From: Ottelia alismoides
Taxonomy: Eukaryota; Streptophyta; Magnoliopsida; Alismatales; Hydrocharitaceae
Length of the DNA stretch: 64,000 nucleotides
Assembly: GCA_037367405.1 (NCBI GenBank)
Contig: JAZKJV010000679.1
Location: forward strand, 806,001 to 870,000
Direction of reading: 5' to 3'
The notes under the pieces are model-generated. The model ran no database searches. It saw only the letters and a list, made by a program, of their open reading frames with translations, and was not told where the DNA came from. The position numbers were made by a program, and so were the translations under genes. Shown here piece by piece: positions 22,434-34,013 of the stretch; the first letter of the stretch is position 1; each line of letters begins with the position of its first letter.

Positions 22434-24188
22434 GTGTAAGCAATGGTTGTTCATGGAATTTTTAGTGGAATGGACTCATGGGGAACTTGTACACACCTCC
22501 AAGACGTGGATAAATAATTGGAGCAAGCTCCTGATGAGTGGGAGCCATTATTTATAAGGCAATCATATAGTTGTAAGGTACATCTAAAAAAAGATTGTCT
22601 GCATTTACAAGTTGTTTTCAACACAATGGACCGTACCAGATAATTTTATAGGATAAGTTCCTTTCAAGTTTCAATTAGTACAAAAACGCTTTGCAAAATA
22701 TCTCATAGATGGAAATTATTGTCTATGGGCACATCAGTGGATTCAATTCCTCAAAAACAAAAGGCATTGGAAAAAGTAGTTATAAACATTAGATCAGAGC
22801 AAAAGATTTGCCTTTTCTTTCCGTTCTTTTTGTTATGGGATAGATCAAAGTCCCTTTTTGAGTCATGGAACCATGGAACAAACCTTTGCCAACCAGTGGA
22901 GCAAATTCAACACGATCATGAGAAGTAAGGTGGACAAACATCATTTAACCAAACAACTTTAGAGAGAGAGAAGAAATAACAATCAGGAAAGAGAAGCTGA
23001 ATTTGTATTTATTCACCAATAATTGCGGCAAGCATTCGATTGATCGACTAAGAGAAAGTCAAGACATCTCAAAAAACGGAAGGGGGATTATGATAAACTA
23101 AAAAGTGTGAGCCACATCAAGAATGTTTATGTTCCCATTCGATACTGCCATTCAGTTGACAGGTATGGACAACTAGCGAATAATACAATATAAAAGAAAT
23201 GATACCACAATTATAAACCATGATCGAAGTGAATCATTAATTTTGAACTATCTTTCTCTCAGACTCTGTTTAGCAGATATTTGTGAAAACATATCAATCG
23301 GTGGAATCTTTAAGTATTGAGAATCCAAGATAAGGTCACGGTAAAACGAGCCATTTATCATTATGATAGGTGACAAATGGAAGTGCAGTGTGCAGCTGAG
23401 GCATCCTATGAGACTTCGATACAAAGCACACAAAACTGAGTGGGAACTTAGTTTCTGTTTGGGTATTGCGCCTTGGGAGTATTGTTGCATGTTCAGCTCG
23501 TGGTGCAGACGCTACTGCCGTTTTCTTGTTCTACCCTATTGGTTAGAGAAGTTTCTTTAATGGTATGCCTCTAGGAATATCTGACCAGGCTCGGGCAATT
23601 GTTTACCAAAAACACAGGTCTCCGCAACGTTGTATCCCTTTCTTCCTTCTTGTTACCGGATATTTCATTTGTATACATTTTCTCTTTGTTTCCCGAGCCT
23701 TTAGTGAATTACAGAGTTAGAAAAAAAATCAAATCTTACATGTAAATCTTACATGTAAAGGGTTCTATATTCATGACTCAAAATTTCCTTACCAGACTAC
23801 ATGAAAAAGGCTTCCAGAAGTCCAAAGAAAGATTAGATCCACGATAAAGGGAAAGTCAAAACAGTAGAAAGGTAGAACATGGGTCCTTGGTGATTGGCAT
23901 CATGATTTAGAATCCTAGTAACTAAATTCAACAACCAAAACAAAGGTCGGACTGCTAAAGTTGACTACAAAGTAAAGAACTCTAGTCGGGTTTGCCCAAT
24001 CGACATGCCTCACAATTAAAGATATCACTCACATATATTACCTCAGAGTTTAGGTAGAGGAAGACAGCCAAACTGAATGTCACCACAAACCAGAATTACT
24101 CCTTATGGATAAGCTGACTGAAGACATAGGGAGACTGCAAAAGGAATAACACCCTCCTTCATGGTCAAAGCCAATTGCATGCTACATC
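22434..24188. other. Intron sequence, nothing recognised
   Basis: Scattered short open frames on both strands have no family resemblance. The first 200 bp may still belong to the minus-strand Copia relic linker. Confidence 0.5.
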
Positions 24189-25025
24189 CAAGGTTTGAAA
24201 TATCGATATTGTATCGGTTAGAGCCCAAAAAAGGATATATTGGGACATATCGACGATATCAGTGGAAATCTTTAAAAATGGTGCAAAAAAAACATTTTCT
24301 TCACAAATTAAGGCCATAACACTTCTTAAAATAATAAACAACATCTAAATACACACATATAGAAGAATGAGGTTTATTTAACAGACTAAGACACATTATA
24401 TCGTACGTATCGATGTTGTTAATGATGATTAATGATTGTTGACTACTGAGAGATATTAGAAATGAAATGATGAAATTAAAAAAATTAGTTTGTGACATCA
24501 AGGAGGTGTATTTAGCACATTAACCTTAGATTACATCGCATATTATATATAAACAAAATACCGAGCCATATTGGATATCATACAAACCAAGATAATAAGC
24601 ATAATAACATATATGTATGCAGGCATTCCTTGATTAGTTCTGGAGATGTTTCATCTTCATCGCAAAAGGAGGCAACCCCCCCCCCCCGTTCAACCACTCC
24701 TAGCCAGAAAAATATATAAAAAATAATAATGTATTTTTCAAACTAGGAACATATACATAAGCAAAATCCCAAACAAATAGACAAAAAATGGGTGAAATTG
24801 AGAAATATCAACACCATATCAATGGTATCGATCGATATTTGATCAATATTTGGGAAATTTTGTATCAAGATCTTCAATTTTTGATCGATATGAGATGAAT
24901 TGCAAATATTTCACCGATATCTTGTGAGATATTCATCAATATCCTCGAACAAAATAATCCCAAAGTCGAACCCTTCCTCTAGCAATACCGATATATCCTG
25001 ATATATCACGATATTTTGAACCATG
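24189..25025. mobile_element. Longer element of the ATATCGATAT set, no target duplication seen
   Basis: Left end CAAGGTTTGAAATATCGATA and right end (reverse complement) CATGGTTCAAAATATCGTGA match as inverted repeats; both subterminal regions are dense in ATATCGAT words; the middle is AT-rich and non-coding (about 837 bp in all). Flanks GCTACATC and ATCCAAAC do not match, so the boundary or integrity is uncertain. A run of 13 C lies near 24678. Confidence 0.6.
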
Positions 25026-25194
25026 ATCCAAACAATAAATTTGATTATTTATTCATATCGGATTTACTTCCAAATGTGTTAATAAAAGGAGCGCTTAGAA
25101 AATCTCAATAAATCAAGTTTTAAAACTTAAAGAATAAAAAAATTACCCTCCAAGCTTCTCTCCTGTTATAATAAGCAGTGAAGCCAACTAACAT

Positions 25195-25434
25195 AATTGA
25201 TATCGATGATAGAGCATTGATATTGACATGATATCCATGATATAACTCGAAATGATGGAAAGTTTGCACTAAATATTTCAAATTTCATCAATATCAATGA
25301 TAACAGATGATATATCGTCAATATATCGCTTGACATCAATCGATATTGATATCCAGAGAGTAATATCAGAATCCCTAACTTGTTGAAAAAGATATATCAC
25401 TGATATATCGAGGATATCTCGGGATATTTCGATC
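25195..25434. repeat. Truncated ATATCGATAT-set element
   Basis: The right end reads CATGGATCGAAATATCCCGA on the minus strand; inward it is dense in ATCGAT and GATATATC words. No convincing left terminus was found. Confidence 0.5.
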
Positions 25435-25455
25435 CATGACCCCATCTATATAGCC

Positions 25456-25668
25456 CATGGAAGGTCGTATCCCGATATATCGACGATATATCGCCGATAT
25501 ATCGATATCGACATGGGACCGATATCAAATCGATATATCGAGATATCCGATTTCAGGCATTTTCTTCAGAAAGATTCCTAGATATAGCGATATATCGGTG
25601 ATATATCGGCGATATATCGCCGATATATCGATATCGACGCGATATCGATATCGATATGTCCTTCCATG
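25456..25668. mobile_element. Short hAT-type element, ATATCGATAT set, copy 2
   Basis: 213 bp with ends CATGGAAGGTCGTATC and CATGGAAGGACATATC (right, reverse complement) and perfect 8-bp duplication ATATAGCC (25448-25455, 25669-25676). Close relative of 15841-16057, including a shared central CAGGCATTTTCTTCA. Confidence 0.95.
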
Positions 25669-26166
25669 ATATAGCCTAAACACAAGGAATGTCGAGTCAA
25701 ATATAACATGATGATTGTAATCGTATAACCAGATAACAAGCTGAGAGAAAATTCGGGTGCTAAACATGCACCTCCTCCTAACCCATCATAAGAGAATGTT
25801 GGCCATTTGGATCAAGGATCATTCAAACTGATGGAAGGAACTCAAGCTCGGTAAAATTATATGTGATGTAACGAGAAGATTCAAGGTAGAAAAGCAAATC
25901 ATTATCTGAATAAATAGTGCAGACTCATGAGAAGAACCGACGACTACGGCAATACTTCAACTAGGGGTTCACATGGATCGAATTTTACCTATATATGTGT
26001 CCAATCCAACCTTAACGAATTTTAGCATTTTCCAATCAAATCACATCCACTATATATCTAAATTCAATACACCGGATTAGGGATTGGATCGGATTTTTAA
26101 TGCTCACATATTTTTGTCATCAGTTATGATCAAGTTTGTAGCAAACTAAAACTCGGCATTTGAATC

Positions 26167-26479
26167 TGTTAGAAAATAATGTTGCGGAAGCAAATCAGAG
26201 AAAAGAATATAACTTTTTGGAACACAGGGATTTTACGTGGAACCCTACTCCCTACAGAGCGGGATGAAACCACGAGAGAAGGCCTCAAAGGGCCATATGT
26301 GTCTATTGAACTTTCTCAATGGATACAGGAGGTCTGGGGCTCCTTATATAGCCTCCACATAGCCTCCAAGTCCCACTACCGGTAGATGTGGGACTAAATA
26401 CATGGATGGGTAAATGGATCCTGGAGGTATCCATTTACCCATCTACAACTCAACTTGCGCACAACCAAATACTCCAATA
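26167..26479 (-). repeat. LTR of a second Copia family, minus strand
   Basis: About 313 bp, TGTTAGAAAATA to CTCCAATA, with GGTCTGGGGCTCCTTATATA and a TGGATCC inverted repeat. Matches the isolated LTR at 39295-39610. It is followed on its right by a purine tract (reverse of CTCCCCCTCAAG) and AAGCTGAGCAT, the usual end of Copia RNase H, so it is a 3' LTR on the minus strand. Confidence 0.75.
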
Positions 26480-27235
26480 CTCCCCCTCAAGCTGGAGCAT
26501 GCAATGCTCAGCTTGGACAAACATAAAGAAACTCAACTCACGCTACACAACAGACAATATGAACTCAACGTGCATAATTGTCGGATGTTGTCGAGGACGT
26601 TGCTTCTCATGTCGTGCAAGTGAGGAGGACAAACGAGCTGTAGTGTGAGTCAACTGAATCTCCTCGTCGGAGAGTATGTGCTCTGTACGGCGCCTGTCAG
26701 AGTCACTGCAACTGAAAATGAGTCTCCTCGTCGGAGTACTCTGGCCCGCCACAACATGTGGACAATTGCTCCATCTCTGAAAAGGGTCGAACTGAAAGGC
26801 TGTGGAGTGCAATCCTCGTCGGAGTCCACGGTCGTTGGAGAATGGAGTCTGAACCGTCTCCTCGTTGGAGAAATGGGTCTCTCCCATCTGGCACAGAGAA
26901 TGGTACTCTACTCTGGAGTATGTATGAAACCACATGAAAACCCTTGTCCACATAGCATAGGGAATGGTCTTCTACTCTGGAGTCCTTATGCCTCACATAA
27001 AAACTCTGGCTGACAAAACAAGAAAAGATGGGAACCACTACAAAAGATGGCAAACATCTGCACATCTGAATGAAGACCGCATACATGTGCGAGTCTGAAA
27101 CTGAGGACTCGGAATCAATCGTCGAGTCTGAAAATCTGTTGTAGAGTCTGGAATCTGAATGGCCTGATACTGGATCTGGAACCAACCTGTGACTCTGCAC
27201 AATACTCCCCCTTTCTCCCAGCCTGGTCAAAAAAT
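26480..27235 (-). mobile_element. Internal remnant of a minus-strand Copia, with short repeats
   Basis: Begins with the purine tract and a shortened RNase H tail of the LTR at 26167. The rest is not recognisable pol; it holds four copies of CCTCGTCGGAG (near 26661, 26725, 26814; one variant near 26860) and two of TCTACTCTGGAGT. A 220-codon minus frame (26703-27365) covers it, reading repeated DRGD-like words, with no family I know. Possibly a non-coding retrotransposon derivative. Confidence 0.45.
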
Positions 27236-28460
27236 AGTGATGTCGACCATGTCTGGGAGAAGACAAGACAATACATGAATAAAACATCACAAATGTCAAT
27301 TTCTTTTTTTTTTGGCTTTTCAAATCATTTTTTTGAGCTTCTCTCTCTTTTTTTGCACAATTCATTTCTTTTTTTTTCTTTTTTTTTGCAGAGTCGTTCC
27401 CTCTTTTTTCCCGCTATTCTCTTCTCATTTTGTTTTAAAAATACATACAGGACCCAATTTGGATCCAAATGAAAGCAGTCTCTCTGCCCACAAAGTTGGC
27501 CAAAAAAATGCAGCAAATTGCATGTGCATTTTTCTTGAAAAATACAATTTTTTTCTCAGCCCACTTGGGCCCAATATTATTTCTCCCTTTCTTTACAAAG
27601 CATGCACGACATGCCCCCTATGTTTCCAAGCAAGGAAAGAAGAGTACCTATCATTCTAAGCCAGTAAAGATAAAAGAGTCGAGCTTCTAGCAGAAGCAAG
27701 TAATTAAATCCGTCAAAATAACCCCCTATGTTTCCCGAGATGAAGACCTTAAGTTCAAAACCTAAACGGGTTGCATAGAGACTTTCATATTGTTGCATAT
27801 GTAGGCAAGAAATATCCTTTTTCTATCTTTCCTATTGACTTCAATTTTTTGTATTGTAGGTGCATGAATGCTTTTTGTACTTGGATTACAATTACCTCAA
27901 AAAAACTCTATGGAATTTTTTTAAGCGAAAAGGGTGCGTTTTATGAATTCGTGCACCCAAAAACTTTTTGTATTCAGATGTTTATGATCATAGTTAGAAA
28001 GATCAAGACTCCTTCAGAAGCCTAGCATGTTCGAGTACAACTTTAACAAAAAATCACTCATTTAAAAAAATCACTCCTCGCCAGACAGATAGCCTAGGTC
28101 ACGATCAAATCCTGCAACCACTCACCATCTCCACCACTCTGAGATGATCTAATAGACTCCCAGAAGGGAGAAGCACTACTGAAGACCATCCCCCTGGACT
28201 AGTCAACTCCCAACAGGCCCTCAAGGTGTCAAAACAGAAAGCATAACCACTGCTGAACTCCAGGGAATGCTTCATGATCGAAAGACAGATAGAGATTTTG
28301 TTTTCCAAAGAGAACCCAAGGATGACCTATTTGGGTTTTGTTCTAAGTCCATTTCAAAAATAACTAAAATACTATATACCTTATCAAAAAGTCTCAGTGT
28401 GATGATGGATCTTTTTGTTATTCCCTTAACTGACAACATCATGTACTTATCAGGAATATC
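27236..28460. other. Intron sequence, nothing recognised
   Basis: Long T-rich tract near 27295-27420; remaining sequence shows no coding or repeat signal I recognise. The minus frame 28105-28308 has no family resemblance. The last bases ATATC are the target site of Copia C. Confidence 0.45.
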
Positions 28461-28608
28461 TGTTGGGAAAAATGAAAGAGATGTTTATTCCATCAGCCCT
28501 AGGCTCTCTTATATAGGAGAGAAGCCTATGGGTAAATTACATAAAGCATACGGCTGAAAATAAAAATAACAGAGAGATACAAAGGAAACTAATATATATA
28601 TGTTAACA
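28461..28608 (-). repeat. Copia C 3' LTR
   Basis: 148 bp on the minus strand; contains TATATAAGAGAGCCTAGGG and the usual TTTCCCAACA end (reverse complement of TGTTGGGAAA). Confidence 0.9.
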
Positions 28609-28615
28609 CTCCCCC

Positions 28616-30306
28616 TCAAGATGGAGCATAGATATCAATCATGCTCAGCTTGGACGCACACTTCTGGAATGGGCCTCGTAGTAATGCCTTGGTGAATATA
28701 TCTGCAGTTTGATTTTCTGAAGTAACATGAGATGTAGCAATGAACCCCTTCTGAATCATGTCACGTATGAAGTGACAGTCGACCTCAATGTGTTTGGTTC
28801 GCTCATGGAATGCCGGATTGTTTGCAATGAACAGGGCTGCCTGATTGTCACATTCTAAGTTCATAGGAAGTGGTACATCTATACATAGATCTGTAAGCAC
28901 AGCCTTTACCCACATCATTTCTGTGCTAGCCTGGGCCATAGCCCTATATTCAGATTCAGCACTAGACCTGGCTACCACCGTCTGTTTCTTGCTCCTCCAT
29001 GAGATTAGAGAATCTCCAACGTAGACTGCAAACCCAGAGGTGGACTTCCTGTCCTTGGGACAACCTGCATAGTCTGCATCTGCACATGCTGAGATAGAAA
29101 TCCCCTTGCCTTTCTTGAATAGCAAACCTGCACCACGAGATGATTTGAGGTACCTGAGTATCATATGTATAGCATCCATATGGACCTGACGTGGTTGCTC
29201 CATGAACTGGCTCACACGACTCACTGCAAAAGATATATCGGGTCTAGTGATCGTGACATACAACAGTTTGCCTACCAGTTCTTTGTATCTTCTTCTGTCC
29301 ACCTCCTCTGTATCATCATCAAATAGCTTCATGCTAGGGTCCATTGGTGTTGTAGCAGGCCGGCACCCAGGCATACCTGTTTCACTCAACAGGTCCGTAA
29401 CATATTTCCTCTGTGACATTACTAGCCCATGCGGAATTAGCGAATTCCAGTCCCAGAAAATATCTAAGGACTCCAAGGTCCTTAGTGACAAATTCGCTAC
29501 CCAGCTTTTCTTTCGCCTGCTATTCCTTGTTCATCATCTCCCGTAATCAAGATGTCATCTACATAAACCATAATTGCAATAATACCTCTTGAAGTCTTCT
29601 GTACAAACAAGGAATGATCAGCATTATAGCGTTTGTATCCTTGTTTTTCAAAGAGATCTGACAGCTTCTGAAACCATGCTCTGGGGGTCTGCTTAAGGCC
29701 ATAGATAGCCTTATGAAGTCTGCACACCTTAGGACACTCCCCCTCAACAGCAAAACCGAGAGGCTGTTACATGTAGGCTTCCTCCTGTAGGTCTCCATAT
29801 AAGAACGCATTCTTCACATCCAACTGATATAGCGGCCACTCTCGACTAACCGCAACTGACAGCAAGATCCATAGGGTAGAATGACGGGCAACTGGCGAGA
29901 ACGTATCAAGATAATCCACCCCATATGTCTGTGCAAAGCCACGTGCAATAAGGCGGGCCTTGTATCTGTCAATACTGCCATCTGCATTCTGTTTGACTGT
30001 AAATACCCACTTGCAGCTCACTAGGGTCACATCTGCAGGTATAGGAACTAGACTCCAAGTTCCCCTAGATTGAAGTGCCGCCATTTCTTCCTCCATTGCT
30101 AGACGCCATCTAGTATCCTTCAGAGCATCTTGATAATTCCGTGGAATATCTACAGCTGACAAGGCAACCACAAAGTTCCTGAAATCCCCAGATAGTCGCT
30201 CAAATGACACAGAAGCTGCTAAAGGATATGTGGCGCAACCCCTCTTCGATTTGCGTATAGAAATGGGAACATCTAAATCGGCTGTGTCCTCATCTGGCCT
30301 CGGCAA
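28616..30306 (-). pseudogene. Copia C reverse transcriptase and RNase H
   Basis: From RTRW-type linker at 30306: LAMEEEMAALQSRGTWSLVP, WVFTVKQNADGSIDRYKA, LDVKNAFLYGDLQEEAYM, then a stop (29766-29768), CRLHKAIYGLKQTPRAW, YVDD near 29558, a frameshift near 29510, then an open RNase H: ACADADYAGCPKDRKSTSGF, ARSSAESEYRAMAQ, ECDNQAALFIANN and the end MIDIYAPS. RNase H acidic residues are all present. RT itself cannot be read in one frame. Confidence 0.9.
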
Positions 30307-31775
30307 TATATCCTGCTCAGAAATATCATTAGATCCATCAAGAGTAATCTCTTCAGTACATACCTTAGGCGAGCTAGGAGATGAGTCATGACCATAAGCT
30401 GGAGGCGGCCTGCGGGTATAATGAAATGGTAGTGGTGAAACAGGGATAGTACTTGGAGGTGCGGATGATGGTAAAGGAGCTGGTGGTGGTGGTGGTGGTG
30501 ATGGTACGGTGGTGGTGGTGTCATATAGATGGCATCGGTAGTAACTGGAGGTAGTTGCTGATCACCTGAGGATGAAAAATACATTACGGATTCAAAAAAT
30601 GTAACATCTGCACTAACAATATACCGCCTACGCAATGGATCAAAGCACTTGTACCCTTTTTGAGTTCTGGAGTACCCAACAAACACACACTTGACAGCCC
30701 TAGGAGAGAGCTTGTCAGTACCGGGGGACAACTGGTGGACAAAGGCAACTGAGCCAAACACACGAGGAGTAAGGGAAAACAGATCCTTACCAGGAAAGAT
30801 AAGGGAGAAAGGAATCTGTTCACCCAGAACAGAGGACAGCATACGATTAATTAGGTAGCATGCTGTGAGAACCGCGTCACCCCAATAAGAATAAGGAGCA
30901 TGACTCTGTATAAGAAGTGATCTCCCATTTTGTTGAGAGGTATAAGCACAAGATGTTTGATGGATAATCCCTTTGGATGAGTAGTAATTGGTTAAGACAT
31001 GAGTACACAATTCTAGGGCATTATCACTTCTCACAAATTTAACAGATGTGGAGAAAACATTACGAATTTCATTAAGAAAATGGATAATAACATTTGTTGC
31101 TTCAGATTTATTTTTCAACAAAAATACCCATGACACACGAGAGAAGTCATCCACAATAACTATATAAAATCCGTGTCCCTGATGATCAGGTACACGACTT
31201 GGACCCCAGATATCAATATGAAATAACTCAAACTTGGAGGTACTACTCCGACCTGGACAACTGGGAAAGGTAGACCGGTGATGCTTTCCCAACTAACAAG
31301 CCTCACATTGGATGGATGTGTGAGGCAGACCCTGGGGAAACACACGACGCAACTTCTGAAGCGGTAGATGTCCAAAGTGCAGATGCCACAGCAGAGGAGA
31401 TACGGGCCCAGTAGGTAGGGATGAGGTTCCAGCAAAAGGAGTCTGATTGAGGCGATAGAGGCCTCCTTGCTCATAGCCACGACCAATCACGTTGCCCGTA
31501 AGGATGTCCTGAAAAATAAGAGAAGATGGATCAAAAATTGCCCGACATTGTAAATCTTTTGTAAGCTGACTGATTGATAATAAATTCATTGAAAAATCAG
31601 GCGCATGTAACACATTCTTGAGCTGCATAGAAGATGTCAGTCTAATCTCCCCATGTCCAGTAATTGGGGAATGTGTACCATTGGCAATGACCATTGTTCG
31701 GCCTGGAGGAATCTGAGAATATCCTGTAAGTAAACTCTGATCACCACATAGATGATGTGTAGCGCCCGAGTCCAT
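30307..31775 (-). pseudogene. Copia C protease and integrase, catalytic Glu deleted
   Basis: Protease MDSGATHHLCGDQ is intact. The zinc region WHLHFGHLPLQK...CEAC is followed by a stop (31293-31295). Integrase reads FELFHIDIWGP (first Asp) and VRSDNALELC (second Asp), but TSQQNG joins directly to RSLLIQS near 30928: thirteen codons, with the Glu-bearing AERKH, are missing. The deletion is in frame. The C-terminal linker is rich in CCACCA-type repeats that read Pro or His by frame. Confidence 0.9.
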
Positions 31776-31883
31776 AATCCAAGGTAATGTATCTGATCTA
31801 CTACTGGTAAATGCAAGTATGCTACCTAAAGCACTGGTAGACGCAGAGGCAGATGCAGCATGCCAGCAGCATCAGATTGACTC

Positions 31884-32799
31884 TCAGTAGTGGGTGCTAG
31901 GCCAGATGGGGGGAATAATGCCCCTTAGACGGGCAACTAGATCATCAAACCGCTGATCCAAGGTGGCAGCAGATGGAGGCTCAATCTGCTCAACGACTCG
32001 TGCAGATGCAGGAAATCCATGCTTAGAGTAGCATGTGTCTGCATTGTGTCTGACGCGATGGCAGTAGGTACAAGTTGGCCGAGTGCGGCCTCCTCTGCCA
32101 CGAGGTCCACATCCACGGGTCTGATGATGAAATCCATGATCCCTGTTGGCGGCCATGGCTGAAGCATTCTGATTCATGGCCGTAGAAGGGACGGTGATGC
32201 GGCTCAGTCTATGAAAGGCTTCCTCCATGGGAGGAATAGTAGAATCGGCCAAGATCTGGGATCGTGCCGCCTCATACTCTGGATCAAGTGCAGCAAGGAA
32301 AACACCCACCATAGTTGCATTCTGATGTGTCTTCTGTTGCTACGGCGTGGTTGTCAGGGGTATGAAGCTGTATAGCTTCTCGAACATCCCTCGCAGGGAT
32401 GTGTAGAGTGAATGTAGAGGGCGATCATTCTGCTTTATAGTGAATATATCATGCTGGAGTTGCAGAATCTGTCTCATTCTTCGCCTGAGAGTATGTGGCC
32501 GCCAGAATGTCCCATATGTCTTTGGCCGTGGGCTGATGTAGAATATCATTGGCAATCTCGATCACCAACGTTCCAGATAACCAGACTTTGGCGTATGCGT
32601 CATCGGCCTCCCATGAGGCATTGGCTCCAGTTTTCTCAGCAGGCTCTTCTTCGGTAAGAATGTGCTTCTTATCAGTTGACTTCATCATACTCATGAACTG
32701 CATCGCCCACAGTTCATAGTTCGTACCATCCATCTTTACAATAGGCGTTGGACCACGAAAGGCGCCAATGGATGGAATATCTGCCTTGCTTTCTGACAT
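31884..32799 (-). pseudogene. Copia C gag
   Basis: Starts MSESKADIPSIGAFRGPTP. After YSQAKNET two bases are missing relative to D, so the frame shifts near 32462; a stop follows TTTP near 32338; the next part NATMVGVFLAALDPEYEAAR and the zinc knuckle CTYCHRVRHNADTC (32312-31884) are open. Frame loss again near 31890 before protease. Confidence 0.9.
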
Positions 32800-32842
32800 A
32801 CTGGAAACTGAAGACTGGAGCGATTGACTGAAGATAAGATTC

Positions 32843-32899
32843 GTCTACAAAGACATAGACGGGTTTAGTTGCATGTGTAGACCTCAAGCAACTAAACCC
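32843..32899 (-). other. Candidate leader pseudoknot, Copia C
   Basis: Minus strand: perfect 12-bp stem GGGTTTAGTTGC (32899-32888) with GCAACTAAACCC (32872-32861). Loop holds GTCTACA, complementary to TGTAGAC (32849-32843), 43 nt before the gag ATG at 32799. Confidence 0.7.
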
Positions 32900-32934
32900 A
32901 TTTAGTTGACGGTGTGCGCTTTAGGGCTGATTCA

Positions 32935-33180
32935 AGAGCACACGCTTAGGGCTCTACGGTGCCCGCTGGAGCACGCAGGCACGCACGAGCACAGGGGCGC
33001 GCAGACGCGCGAGGCGAGCGCTCAGTCGCGCAGCGCGAGGGCGAGCGCACAAGGGATAGAGTGCTAGGCGCAGGCGCGGAGGCGCGGGGCGCACAGGCGC
33101 ACGCGCGGTGGAGGCGCAAGGAGGGGGGCGCGAGTATTCGCCGACGGCGGTGAGAGAGAGAGGCACGCAGGTGGGGTAGG
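32935..33180 (-). other. GC-rich leader of Copia C
   Basis: Untranslated leader between primer site and hairpin; full of GCGCGAGG and GGCGCGCAGG words. Small frames on both strands here are composition artefacts. Confidence 0.6.
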
Positions 33181-33232
33181 GATAGGATTAGGGTTTCGAG
33201 AACTCCGGTCTAGAACCATCGCTCTGATACCA

Positions 33233-33378
33233 TGTTGGGAAAAATGAAAGAGATGTTTATTCCATCAGCCCTAGGCTCTCTTATATAGGAGAGAAGCCTA
33301 TGGGTAAATTACATAAAGCATACGGCTGAAAATAAAAATAACAGAGAGATACAAAGGAAACTAATATATATGTTAACA
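33233..33378 (-). repeat. Copia C 5' LTR
   Basis: 146 bp on the minus strand; pairs with 28461-28608. Confidence 0.9.
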
Positions 33379-33728
33379 ACATCAACACACAACCAGCGGT
33401 CATTTCTTCAATGATTAGAGATTTTTTTTCTTGAGGTTTCCCACCAACATCAATAATTACAGACACATACGGGGAACTGGAATAGCACTATCCACTCCAC
33501 TAAGAAAGGAAATATGATACATTCTTTAAGAACTCTTAACTCAGGTGAAGATGGCTGGTAGAAAGATCAAGAGGAGACGAGTAAATGCATAAGAGACACA
33601 AATGGAGGAAATACCAAGGCCAATCTATATTTTTTCCTTATTATGGGGACATTACGTAAATGCCAGACATGCATTACAGCAATCATATAAAAACAGTGTG
33701 TGAAAACCATCCATAGGCCATAACATAC

Positions 33729-34013
33729 CTTATACAGTAACAACGAGATGGACTTCATGAAATCACCGACGACGATGAAATCTCCGCGTGTTTGAACATA
33801 CAAGGCAAGTATATGACCATGATGTCCACATTCAGATTGCAATTCGCGCAAACTATCGTCTCGTAGCATCCACTTATATAGCTGAATTTTTTGATTAATA
33901 GCGGCGAGCAGCTTACCATTAAAAGAATTGAGTGAATAGACAGCCCCCTTTGTTTCCTTTTCTGAAATTACTTGAAGCTTCCCATCTTCAACTGAAAAGA
34001 CCAGAATTCGACC
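33729..34013 (-). CDS. DDB1: DDB1 internal exon (BPC propeller)
   Basis: Encodes 95 residues of the C-terminal beta-propeller of DDB1: GRILVF, EKETKGAVYSLN, INQKIQLYKWMLRDD, ECGHHGHILALYVQTRGDF and MKSISLLLYK. This propeller, together with BPA, forms the clamp that binds DCAF receptors. The exon starts after acceptor TGCAG (34018-34014) and ends at donor AAG/GTATGT (33729/33728); 285 bp, phase 0 at both ends. No stop or frameshift. The start codon a frame finder would choose (34017) is inside the acceptor and not a real start. It is followed by the 29.5-kb intron. Confidence 0.95.

Larger units (their letters stand above)
28461..33378 (-). mobile_element. Copia LTR retrotransposon C, young but defective
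   Basis: LTRs at 28461-28608 and 33233-33378 differ only by one TA unit. Target sites ATATC (28456-28460) and ACATC (33379-33383) agree at four of five bases. Primer site lies directly inside the right-hand LTR (reverse of TGGTATCAGAGCG), purine tract inside the left-hand LTR. Length 4918 bp, same strand as DDB1. Coding capacity is broken in gag, integrase and RT, which is unexpected for such similar LTRs. Confidence 0.95.
4238..33728 (-). other. DDB1: DDB1 intron of about 29.5 kb filled with transposons
   Basis: The exon ending at 33729 finishes SLLLYK followed by donor GTATGT (33728-33723); the next family-matching peptide, NEEGQIEERARD, begins at 4237 after acceptor CAG. Both junctions are phase 0 and the joined order is the normal DDB1 order, so the 29,491 bp between read as one intron. 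It holds Copia A with nested B, Copia C, an old Copia relic, a MULE-like element and at least eight short hAT-type elements. Whether it is spliced in vivo is inferred. Confidence 0.85.

Noticed and set aside
22224..22454. Phe/Arg-rich minus frames recurring at 20666, 22224, 36930 and 57046
   Set aside because: They recur because the same short hAT-type element recurs; the palindromic words create open frames in both strands.
24300..24310. TTCACAAATTAAGGCC as a second short hAT-type end inside 24189-25025
   Set aside because: No matching partner end or duplication.
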